The position numbers were made by a program, and so were the translations under genes. A stretch of DNA of 64,000 bases, from the NCBI RefSeq assembly GCF_932526225.1, contig NC_064035.1, positions 15,238,469 through 15,302,468 of the forward strand. Direction: 5' to 3'. Shown piece by piece: positions 1 to 16,800 of the stretch. The DNA is from Nematostella vectensis. Its lineage: Eukaryota > Cnidaria > Anthozoa > Actiniaria > Edwardsiidae. Within the stretch, counting starts at the first letter, position 1, and the number at the start of each line of letters is the position of its first letter. The notes beneath the pieces were generated by a model. It had not been told where the DNA came from. It saw nothing but the letters and a program-made list of their open reading frames with translations, and did no database searches.

Positions 1-5410
<5,410 letters not shown>

Positions 5411-5605
5411 CTATAACCAATGAATTTGTGTATCATCAACTAAACAGATAACTTCAAAATGAGAACAAAAAAGAAGCTTTCTCACTTCATAATTTTCGTT
5501 TTGTTTTCCGCCATATTGCAATGGCGGGCTCGTATTCAGCGGTGATGCTTCTGAAAGCTACGTCAGTCTTGAATCAGTCTCTGCGCAACAAAAGAGTACA
5601 CAGGG

Positions 5606-6785
5606 GTCCCATGGTATTGAAATAAACTGTCCCAGGACCCGAAATGATCCCCAAAAGTACCCCAACTGATCCCGGGACCCGAAACGATACCGAGGAGTCC
5701 CCGAAATCAACCCCACGGAAATGCGGTAATGGACAAAGGGAAAGCAGAAGAAGCACTTCCAACTCTTAAAGCATAATTTAGGGTTGACAGCCAATCTATT
5801 TTTAAATAACATGACTTAAAAAAAATAAATTCCAATACAATACTTCTATTTATTACATTGCCCCGGCGGTAAACCCATAAACAGAGTCCAAAACAAATAC
5901 ACAACTTTTAATTGCTACTGAAAGGAGTACAACATAAACATAGCACAGCCAAAGCACAACCTTGCTCAGAACAACCAAACTTTTGACCTTCGAAACATTT
6001 GCAGTTCCAACACATGACTCTGACACTATAAATCTCGTTTCCGGTAAACATCACCCTAAAAATCTATATTCATTTGACAACCAAACGTGTTTTTCACCAC
6101 GAAATCCATGTTCACACGAGCGAATATTTACCGACAGCCGGTTTGGCCGAGAAGATGGAATTACAAAAGCACACTGAGTAATGCACTCGAACAACCCTTT
6201 TACTACCGTTGCAAAATATTAAGAGATGTGGCTTTTGTTGAAAGCAATATGTGAGTTTTGAATTTCCTTATGTAGTAGTGCGTACACCACTGCATGATTT
6301 CTCTTTATCTCTCTTTATGATAGGTCTTTCATTCACCGAACACAAACAAACATTTTCCTACGGGAAAGCAGAGGCATGTCTAATCTTTGGAGACATTCGT
6401 TTATGGCTTGTTATGTATGAATTATTTATTCACGCCTGGTTCTTCAAATAACCATCACGGGAATTTTTATTTGACCCCAATTGTTGACTCAACCAAGCTG
6501 TCGAAAGCTGTATTTCCCGCGCAGTCGTATATAAAAATCTTAATACTATGGTTTTAGTTAATTCAAATTTCTGGATAGTGACAAAAATGACGCTTAAATG
6601 TTTCATATGTTTTTAAAACTGAAAGCCAATCCTTCCACATTCCTTTAGTTTGTCCATTACTGCAATTCCTTGGGGTTCATTTCGGGGACTCTTGGGGATC
6701 GTTTCGGGTCCCGGGATCAGTTGGGGTACTTTTGGGGATCATTTCGGGTCCTGGGATCGTTTCGGGTCCTGTACAGCTCCATGAT
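5606..6785. mobile_element. 1.2-kb element with about 130-bp inverted arms built from a GGGACCCGAAACGATCCC motif
   Basis: The left arm (about 5617-5742) and the right arm (about 6645-6780) are inverted copies. Each holds several GGACCCGAAAYGATCCC units, then AAGTACCCCAACTGATCCC, and ends near TAATGGACAAA. The 900-bp centre has no recognisable ORF. This fits a composite or foldback non-autonomous transposon. I could not define target duplications confidently. Confidence 0.65.
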
Positions 6786-6925
6786 TAAATGAAATGCGAC
6801 AACTTTAACGGATTGATCAATCTTTCTGTTTATCTTCCGACATTATTTTTTATTTTCACTTTTTTTTATCGCCACCTTTACATCGAAAATTTTAAAGTAA
6901 AGTTGCAAGAATTTGCAATCTCGTT

Positions 6926-7004
6926 CCCCAGGGCCCTCTTTCTTTCCTGCTATTTGGGTCAGCGGCCAGACCCAAATAACTCAGGAAAAGGAGAAGGCCC
7001 TGGG
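6926..7004. mobile_element. 79-bp hairpin element
   Basis: CCCCAGGGCC...TATTTGGGTC on the left is mirrored by GACCCAAATA...GGCCCTGGG on the right, giving arms of about 33 bp around a loop of about 10 bases. It is a short palindromic miniature element or a remnant of one. Confidence 0.6.
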
Positions 7005-7139
7005 TAGAGGTTGAAGAATTCGTATTTACTACGATATTGCCGGCTGACATCTTGGAACAGGGGTTTGGTAGATATCGCTTATTTTCTTATTACCACAGAA
7101 GTGGTCTGTGCGGGCATACCCTCGAACATTATTAGACTT

Positions 7140-7325
7140 TTACCTCCCACCAGTTTCTTTTGCTCCGACGAAGAGCTAACGCTCGAAACGTCAGCGCAGC
7201 CACTTTGTTTCACAGAGGCGTTTAACATACCTTTTCAACCTTGTGTTGATTCATACCTTGTCTACACCACGCCTACGCAGACCATCTAGTTTTTCTACAG
7301 CTTGTCTGTAGTCTTTCTAGTTATA
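7140..7325. repeat. Dispersed repeat, copy 1 (also at 41240-41421)
   Basis: The segment from the GCTAACGCTCGAAACGTCAG motif through TTTCACAGAGGCGTTTAACAT to the CTTTCTAGTTATAC end is nearly identical to 41270-41421. At the second site it forms one arm of a large foldback. It reads open in one frame, but the peptide occurs only as part of this repeat. The parent element family is unknown. Confidence 0.7.
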
Positions 7326-7410
7326 CCCACCCACCCCTGGCTAGGCCAGCTCTGCATCCCAGCCCGCCCATATCACCCCATTAGATAGCGACTCACTCGG
7401 AAATTTCGCA

Positions 7411-7416
7411 TTTATT
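7411..7416 (-). promoter_or_regulatory. Candidate polyadenylation signal of betaH-spectrin
   Basis: TTTATT on the plus strand is AATAAA on the minus strand, about 330 nt beyond the spectrin stop codon. It is the nearest canonical signal I found downstream of the stop. Not confirmed by transcript evidence. Confidence 0.35.
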
Positions 7417-7743
7417 GTTCATTGTCTTTACTCTCAACAAGATCGAAATCTTGTTAACTCACGCTTTGAGATTGACAACTCTAATTTAATCCAGCTTTAC
7501 TAGGGGTTAATGAGCCCCTTGTTTTAATCAATGATGGAAGTTCTCATCTAATCCTTCAATCTCTGGGGATCTCCACCAAACAGCACACAAATGATAAAAA
7601 CTGAAGAATCTTTTCAGACAAGCATCTCGATCTGGGGTCGTCATTGGCATCAATAAATATCAGCAAAATGTGATCAATGATCAATGCAATTATATATAAA
7701 AAATATATCCCGGTAAACTAAGGCCAAGTATAAAAATAGCGCG

Positions 7744-9823
7744 TTACTTTTTCTTTTTAAATATTCCAAATACGCCTTTTGGTTTATGGCGTTTGTCCTC
7801 GGGGACCTTGGGTTTCGGTTTGATGGGTGGTTTTGGTGGCGGTAAAATATCGGGTAACTCATCCGAGTCCCTGCTATCTTGGCTACTCGATCGATACCGA
7901 ACATCCGGGATACGGGTACTTGGAGGCGGTGGCGCGCGCATCTTCCTTGGAGGACGCATGGGCTCAACCTCCGTGGAGACTGGGACTGGCGGAGGAGGCG
8001 CAACAGGTAGACCAGTCAAATCGTCATCAACGTCTCCTTCATCTAGTCCATCGAACTCTAATGGCGGAGCGGGGATATTATCGATACTATTATCGTTAAA
8101 GTCAAGAGGTGCATCCGGGTAAAATTCGGCAAGGATGTCCTCTTCTGATATTACTTCGCCATCTCCGTAATCAATGACATCATCACTGGCCAGCTGGCTG
8201 TATGGAGGACTAGACGGGGGGAGGGGTGGGCCTGACTCCGGGTCACGAGGGGGTACGTCATCGCTGGGGTAGGAGGGCACGTAAGCCGCGACATGTTCTT
8301 CACCACTAACATAATCATCAGCAGAAATCTCACCATCGCTATCATCATAGTCATTAACATTCTCATCATAATCATCCTCGTCGTCAAAACTTGTTACCGT
8401 AATGACTGGGTTGGGTAATGTCGATGATCTTGCCATCTTCCCTAAGGATGGCGCACGGTTCGGCGAGGAGTGCTGATCCGTTGCGTACACTTTGTCCAGG
8501 GACATTGGACTTATTTGGTCTGTTTCTATTTTCTCATGCCCTCCATTGCTTTGCACATCCTCGCCATCATTCGTACTTGCTTCGATCTCATTGGTCCATC
8601 GATGAAAATCCAGGACATCCTTACATCTGAACAAGAACTGTGATCCATCGGGCAGTAGCAGTCGGAACTCGTGGTTGGTACTTTCTTCCTCGACGTGTAA
8701 CCGACTGCCCCGCAGTTCTATTTGAGGCGAAACCTGGTTTCCTCCTCCGCTAAAACTCTTCTTATCGCCATAAAATAACAAACTTTTATCAATGAGAACA
8801 GAGTATAGATTTTGCCAGATATTTGACCCGGCGTTTCTTCCGGCTGTTTGCAATTCTTGTCTTCGTCGTAACATTCCCTCTAAGACCACCAAAGTTTTTT
8901 GTATTTCCTTAGGGCCTGGGTCGAATTCAAGAGGGGAGCGAACTTGCTCCTTCTCAGCAGGTGATTCAGATAGAGACGACTTCAAATTCGATGCGTTGAT
9001 CAAATTGGTTACTTCATCAGCCGTGTTAATAGGACGCTGTGGCAGAACAGCCTTGAATGGACTGCTGGTTCGAGTGGAACTCGCTTTATCAGAAGAGTCC
9101 AACTGACGCTGCGGTGAAACGGCATTGAAGGGGCTGCTGGTTCGAGCAGCGCTTGCATTACCAAAAGAGTCCATAGATTCTGCACTCACGGACTTAGATT
9201 CCTTTACCTCCGAAAGACCGTTCATTTGCTCCGGTATTTCCTTTGCAACATCAATTCCCGGCTTTGCTACCACAGAGTCCGTGACTGCCTTAACAGTTCT
9301 AGCTTCTTCACTGTTCACCTGCTTTGGGGCACAAGACTTTTTGTGTACAGAAAATGACGTATTCGTGAGACTATTGAACTTTTCTCCTTGGGTTAACAGC
9401 ATTTTTTCAAACTCGTCTTGCTTCTTGAGAAGTTCTTCAACGGCCTCTAGCGAGTCACCCACGTCCTCGGACAAGAGATCGTGTTCACGCGCGTTCAGCC
9501 ACGCCTCCAGCTGATCAGCCTCGCGCTTGAATCTCTGGATCTCCTTGTTGTGTTGTAACTGCTGCGTGCGAGTCCTCAAAGACGCGCCCAGCCTGTCCCA
9601 CGTGTCGCGCACGTGACTGCTTTTATTGCGAATGTCCTCGGCAGATGGGTTACCAGATCCTAACAGCTGATCCGCACGTGACTGGAACTCCTCCACGGAG
9701 TTTGCTCTTGAGTCAATTTCTGTTTGCAGTTCCTGATTTTGGGCGATCAGAGTTTCGACGTCTGCAAATGTCGAGCCGAGAGTTTCTTCCGCAACCTGGG
9801 CCGAGGTGGTCTCTATCCAGGAC
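7744..9823 (-). CDS. SPTBN5: betaH-spectrin exon 61: last repeat, PH domain and acidic/proline-rich tail
   Basis: One 2,080-nt exon encodes residues from about 3,395 to the stop. It holds the end of the last repeats ([13 protein letters not shown]..., [20 protein letters not shown]), then a Ser-rich linker with two near-copies of a TSSPFNAV / TSSPFKAV segment. A PH domain follows (genomic 8890-8585), with [20 protein letters not shown] near its start and [20 protein letters not shown] at its end. PH domains of beta-spectrins bind phosphoinositides and recruit the skeleton to membrane. The tail is first acidic ([19 protein letters not shown]), then proline-rich ([22 protein letters not shown]). 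It ends in [10 protein letters not shown]. The last acceptor is TTCTAG at 9824-9829. Confidence 0.95.
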
Positions 9824-10795
9824 CTAGAAGACGAACAATCACCTTGTTTAAGGAAAATGTAAAAACACCGGTGACAGGCATTCACAATTTTCCATTTTCT
9901 TATAGTCAAACTTAATTAAATCTCCAAAACCAGGATAAAAATTCCGAAATAAATACCTTCGGAACCCCGGAATAATCAAATTTAGTCTTTTACACAGTTT
10001 TAAAGAGCAAAAACGCACGCACAAGAAAGCTTGTAAAACATATTTTAGGTATCTGTATTCGTAAACAAACGCGTTAAACATATACAAATAAGGTCTCTAT
10101 TATAGTTAAGTAAAGCGCATAATACATACTTAAGGTCTCTAGCGTGTAATACATACATAAGGTATCCATAATCGTCAAGAAAGGCGTAATATACATACAT
10201 AAGGTTTCTTTAATCATCAAGAAAAGGGTGTAATACATACATAAGGTCTCTATAATCGTCAAGGAAAGCTTGCAATCCTTCTGACTGGAGAAGGTGCGAC
10301 TGTTTGCTGGAAGCAAGCTGCTGTAGCTTTTTCCACGCCTTCTGCACTTCCTGCTTCTCCATGATCAGCTCATGTTTGTGTGCTGGAACCTTGGCGGACA
10401 AGTCGTCCGCATCGCGCAAAACCAGGTCCACCTTCTCGCCCAGCGCTTGGAGATCACGCTGTCATAAAAACGTTACACCCGGTGAGTGTACTAAGAAAAC
10501 TATGTGATGTTTTAAGCAAATCAATTCAGGCCCGTACCCAAAGATCTTTCTTGGGGATGTGCGAAATCCGAAAAAGTGGGCCTAATTTTTCGGGGGGAGG
10601 GGATGGGAGGGTGTTCTCTAATAAAAATCTAACCACCTCCGAAAGAACAAAAAGGTTTTACTTATGCCTTTGCCGTATCTCCACAGGACGTTTATTGTCG
10701 GAATTGGCTACATACCAGAGTAATCAAGCTTATGATTTTTAGTTTTGTCTACAAATAGCACGTCTATTAAGAACCAAAAGTGGACGTTTGGCCGT

Positions 10796-10831
<36 letters not shown>

Positions 10832-13800
10832 ATGCGTTCGCACCCCCTGTACCCCCCTGGGTACGGGCCAGCAGTTTATCCTTTTTAAAATATTAATTTA
10901 TAGGTGCGACCCGCGCTACCGTGGCCACCAAACAAAGTTTCGAAAGTTTGCCACTGCAACCATGCAAAAGTCATTGTTCTGATTGACTCTAACATCATAG
11001 AGGGATTCTATCGTTCTGTTCTGATGCGCGACGCCAAATGCCAATCATAGAGCACGTTTCTTGCATGCTTATTGAGTTTCTCAAATTCCATAAGTGGGCA
11101 CGGTAACGCGCGTTGCTCTGTGATTATAAACGTTTTTATTTCTTTTTATTGCAGGATTTCTGAGTTGCAGCAGGGTTATATGAAAAAGATCTGATTTTTT
11201 TTCCTAAAAGCTATGTTTATAAGCATACAAAAAAGAATTCCAACTTGTTCATTCATTGTCAGAAGGGTCAAGATGGCAACGCGCGTCCGGCGAATTGATT
11301 CCTATCGCAGATAACACTGCAATATTAAAAATTAGAGCTGGTGACGATGGTTTGACTGAGATATAGGGAAATTGCTGTGATCATGAAAATATTAGCCCTA
11401 CCTATTGGATGGCACCACAAATGTTTAAACTAGCGTTTGTTATTTAAGTTTTATTTGAAATTAATGCTAGTACCTGAAATCCTTGATGTTTGCGCTGAAG
11501 CGCCTGGACGTGGCGAAGGTCTGGGGCACCGTTCTCGGCCACGCCCAAAGCGTCTATTTTCTCTTGTATCCAGGCGTGTATTTCGTCCACGCTTCTGCGG
11601 AAAGCGTGCAAGTCCCTCGCGCGGTCGAGCTCCTCCAGCCTTGTGCTTGTGCGCTCTTTCAGCCCATCCCAACGTTCACAAATCACCTCTGCACGTTGCT
11701 CGATCATCTGCATAAAAAAACACAAGCCATAATAAGACGCTGGTAAGACAATAAATCGACAAGGCACGAATCTATCCTCGAAGAAGCATCAGTGGTGAGC
11801 GTTTACTCCAACGAAGACGATGCGATGGTGGACGATCTTTGTAATCTTTGTTTATCGAGGGTAGCATATTTAACCGAATATACAGTTTTCTAACATATGG
11901 CCCTCGGTTAGTAAGCATTGTCACTGGGGGTGGTCACTGCCAGAGGGTTTATTGCGTCCCCAGTGGTTCTTTTACGTCCCTTCGGTTCAGGTTAATGTAG
12001 TGCAGCTTGAAGAGACGGGACCTCCGGTTTATGGTCCTTATCCGAGAAGACTGGAAACACGGGAGAAGAACTTCAACTCACTTGTGGCACAAATTTGAAT
12101 CAAGGCAGGAACCCGGAAAAAAAACGTTTGAGCCAGGATCCGAACCTGGGCCACAGCGGTGAGAGGCCGACGCGCTAACACACTAGGCCACCCGTGCTTT
12201 CACGAACGGACGACTACTCCAAGAAAGACAAGAAAAGGCCAAAGCTGACCCGCGGAGCGGTAAACATGAGTCCGAAGGAAAGAAAACAATGCCTCGTGTG
12301 ATCCCTGGACACAAAATACATGAAGGGTAGACCCACACCCATCGTTGAAAAACACTGAGGCTAAACTAACTCCCTGAAAAGAAAGTATGAGACGTATGGC
12401 GAGAAAGGAAGAAAAATGAACGGTACGAAACCGTCTGGATTGGAGAAAAATCACTATGTAACTATGATAAGTTGATAAGGAATAAAGATCTACAGGCTTG
12501 TTATCCAGTTTCATCTGTGGAATAGATAACCTATACAATTCTTTTTAAAGAAGCTAGATAAAAGGCAGGGATCCAAAGGCAGCCCTTAAATTGAATCATA
12601 AATATCATGTGAAAAAAAGATAAATTTTTGCATGATAGAAATGGGTAATTGTTTTTGTTTCGATTAATAAAAGTTTAGAGAAAAGGGGTGTGGAAACTAC
12701 AGAGCTGGAACCGCATTTGTTGAAATATTTATATCTTCAGTCATCATGGTATCACGGTGGTTCCTGCCAATACCTGCAGGATTTCCCGATTTCTATAAAA
12801 TATAAATGGAGGGGAAAGCTCATTGTTAAATCGATGTGTTTCTATAGCAACCTACCTCGCTATCCGTATGTTCGTCATCTAGCAACATCTGCGCATGCTC
12901 CGTCAACTTTGCAATGCGTTCCCCGGATGAGACCAAGTCACGTGTGAAGACCTCGAATTTCTGCATCAGCATTTCCACGTGCTCGAGATCCCGCCCGCAG
13001 TCGTCTGACGAAACGATGGCTTCCTTCTCCTCCACCCATGCTCCCAGCTCGTCAGCTTCACGAAGAAAGTTGAACAGGCGGCTCGAGTCGAGGAGGCGGC
13101 GATGGCGATCGCGCGCGACATCGCGCAAATGCGTGTAGCGCTCCTCGAGCTCGTCCTAAATACAGCAAGGAGTTCGCTCAAGAACGTGTTGAAGGAAGTG
13201 GGTACAAAGGAAAAGAAACTGTGTACGCAAAACAGCTGAGGCAGACAACAATAGAGCACGTTCTATACTAAGGGCAGTTCTCAAAAGGACGTACGTGCAA
13301 CAAAAAGCCTTATTTATTTTCACTGGGACGCGAAATAAAAGAGCTTGCGCTTGCTATCGATTAACGGTTCTAAATAGCTTCGTATTTACGTTCAAGCTAG
13401 TATGTTTATCAAAGAAAGCTTATTGTGTTAGTCTAGGCCTCTTCGTCTTGTAAAATGTAATTTATGAAAGTCATAAATACGTTCGCAACATTATTCTTTC
13501 ACATAACAGAAGGTAAACAATTTGACATACCTGAATTTTCTCTAGCTTCGAAAATTCAGTGTCTCCAGCGTCGCTCAGCTCGCTATATATGGATCTCAAG
13601 TCTCGTATCTTGCTCTCGTTAGCGTCAAGCTCTAATTGTAACGCGTCGTGCTTGCGTAACAGAGTCTCTGCGCTGGTCTCGTCTCGTCCATAGTCTGTAC
13701 TTGACACTAACGACAACTTCTCGCTCACCCAAGCATCCATCTCAAATACTTGGTCATAGTACTAGCAAAGAACAGTTGATTAGGGCAAAACCTCATATAA

Positions 13801-16800
13801 TTGGTCATAGCGCCAGCAAAGAACACTTGATCAAGAAAAAAAAACTTCATAGTGAGTACTAGCAAAGAGCGTTTGATCGAAGCAAACCCTTACGCACTTA
13901 GTTAGTACTGGCGAAAAACACTTGACCAGGACAAGCCTTTCTTTTCCTATTACCTGATGTGTAGCTAGGGACGCCTGGAGCTTTTCATTTCTCGTCTGTG
14001 CATTTATTCGAAGCTCCTCCCACAGTTCCAGCAACATCTGGGACTTAGCCCCGATATCTCGCTCGGCGTAGTGGCCCCTCAAGACGAGCTGTTCTCCCGT
14101 CTCGAGCAACGCCTGCACCAACAGTTCGTGGGAGTTAATCTCCGATTCCAAACCTTCCATCTTCTTCATTAGGCTTTGTACCCCTGTAAAAACATAATTC
14201 TTTTGTAAGCAGACAGAGATGACGCCGGTAACGAGAACGACAGAAAACAATGGGGAATGGTGTTTTCCTGCGAAATCAGCAAGCAAATGAACGGTTTTGA
14301 TCAGCTTGGATTGTTTGCTCGAGGTTTTTTTCCTTAGCCACATGAGAAACTAGAAATGCTAAAAATCTCAATATATATATAAAAAATGAACGAAAATTGA
14401 TTCTAAGTATCTCGCAAAGTTATCTTTATTTCTCTACAAGAATTTCTAAATGGATTTTACCCAGCTTGGGGAACAAAAAACCGTCCTTTACTACCAAGCA
14501 TGTTAGGTAATTGTGTTCCACTTCCTGAACCTCTGAAAACATCTTAATTTATCTTCGATGGGGGCTTTGAGGAACAATATGGCTTTCAGTACGCGACCCC
14601 TTCTCTGATTGGCTAATCGTGCACGCATGATTGACAGATGGTATCTATGAACTTTACTAGCGTTCTTCAGTTGTGCTAGTTGGCAGTGACCATACGCACC
14701 AAGCAGATTTCGTCCATAGTCTTCGGACTTAGCTATGGGCTCTTTGTCTTTGATCCAGTCCACCTCTACCTGGGTGTCGGCGAGGAACTGGTGGAGAGCA
14801 AGGCTGTCTTGGAGTCTTAGCTCTCTCTCTGTCGCAGGCTCAACAAGCTGCTCGAACCTAAAGTACACAACTTTATCATCACTATCAGTCCACTTCTCGG
14901 ATTGGGATACCAAACTTGACCCGTGGCCTCTCAAGCCAAAGGACCGTGGCTCAAACGCAGGTTTTTTCAACCTTTTTCGAAGGTGTAAAAACCCGACTCT
15001 ATACATTAGGGACTGTGAATCCCTCGTCTTCTCGGAGAAGGGTTGCCAGTTGCACGGGGAAGAGCAGATGAGTATGTCTACATATAAACTTACACGAAAT
15101 GCACTTCTTCCGGTTTTAATTTACTCAAACTGTATCAATATGTTTCCCGGATTACAATGGGTAGTGTTCGCGTTCACATCGGACTGTTTTCGGAATTACA
15201 TCAATCCCTGATTGGGCATAGTAGATGGAGATGGTTAGGAAACCCGGCGAACTTTAAAGGACATAAACAAGAGGCGCTCTCTGATGTTGAACCAACCTAT
15301 CACGTGGTCACCACCTTATCACGTGGTCACCACCCTGCACAAACCAAGCGTACAGTACAAGAAAACATATAGACGAAATCTATGAATATGCGTATTTGGG
15401 CACAAATCGCTGATTGATTTATTTAAAACTTTTCTATTTTTTATAAAGTTTCTTTTAATCTTTGTTTTTTATCACTTTGCATGTTTTATCACCATTATTA
15501 CATCCTGAGTTTTACAGTCCAAGAAAATTAGTTTTATACCGCCATGTATGTTTGTTTAAGTGCCGAGCGGGGATAAAATGTTATACAGTAGAGCTCTATG
15601 GAATAATCCCAGTGGGCTTACACGGCAAGTATGATAGCATTTATACTAATATGCATCACTACTGTGGAGTTTTGAAAAATCGATGTGAGGTATCGATGCA
15701 AAAAGTAACGATTCTTCGTTTACTCCATATATTATTCTGTACGGTACGCTCGACTTGTGCAGGGTCGATGTCACGCGACAACGAGAAAAACCTAACAAAG
15801 ACACACTTCAAAGAAGTTCGCCGCGCTTCCTAACCAGTCTCCTCTACTAACCATGAATTGGGTCACAGCGCAATTTACCCGGGATGACATCAATCATGGG
15901 ACTGACATGACTTTCTTTGTTAGTCTTACCTTTCAGCAACATCGGCAGCTCTGTCTGCAATCTCGTCCTTAAGGAAATGCTCAGCGGCAACAAACTCTCC
16001 GGCTTGTTTTAGCAGCTCACTAACGCGATCTTCATATCGGGCGATATCCATTTGCAGCGACTGATGACGCTTGATCAGGTTATTTACGCTCCGCATGTCC
16101 TTGCCGTAATCCTCAGACGCAAGCGCATTCTCAACCTCCTCTATCCACGCCTGCAACTCAATCACATTCCTCTCAAAAGTCTGCTTCTGGATTGCTTCCT
16201 TCAACCGCTGTGCCTTGTTATCGGACAAATCACCCAACAGACTCCACAAGTCGGCCAAGTCTTTAAGTCGCGATTCCACTGTTTCCTGGCAGCTTGGTGA
16301 GTTGCGCATAAGGGATTGTCCAGTCTGTGTTATCGCGTCCAGCTCGCTCTTGTGTGCGGACACTTCGGCCTCGAATGTCTGGTGTTTCTGTAGCTTTTGC
16401 TGTAGGTTGGTGGCTTCTCTGTATGAAGCTTCGGCCGCAATTTGAAGCTTTTCGTTCATCCATGATTCCAGCTATGACACAATTAAAAACATCACGAGTT
16501 TGGAATAGTCAGAAAAAAGACACTGGCAAGGGAAGAAAAACAAAGATAAGGCAAGATAAACAATTTTTCAATGCAAAGCAACGTGTTATTTTAAACACGG
16601 AAGGCGGTTTAAAGGGGCAAATCCTAATTTTAACATATGAGGCGGGTTTTGCCAAGGTGGTTCCAGCACGCGAGACCGCACCCTTGAAGGTGTCTGCTAT
16701 CGATTGTCTCGTGCTTTAGATTCCTAATGAACACCACGTGAAAACTCGTGTTACAAAGTAGCAAAGTTGCTTCGAGTTGATAAAGAATGTCCAGTGATTG

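Noticed and set aside
8792-9514. Plus-strand frames of 90-129 codons opposite the last spectrin exon
   Set aside because: They are shadows of the long minus-strand coding exon, with no independent features.
15462-15833. Plus-strand 123-codon frame in the intron between exons 54 and 55
   Set aside because: Low-complexity AT-rich composition, no family features and no bounded start.
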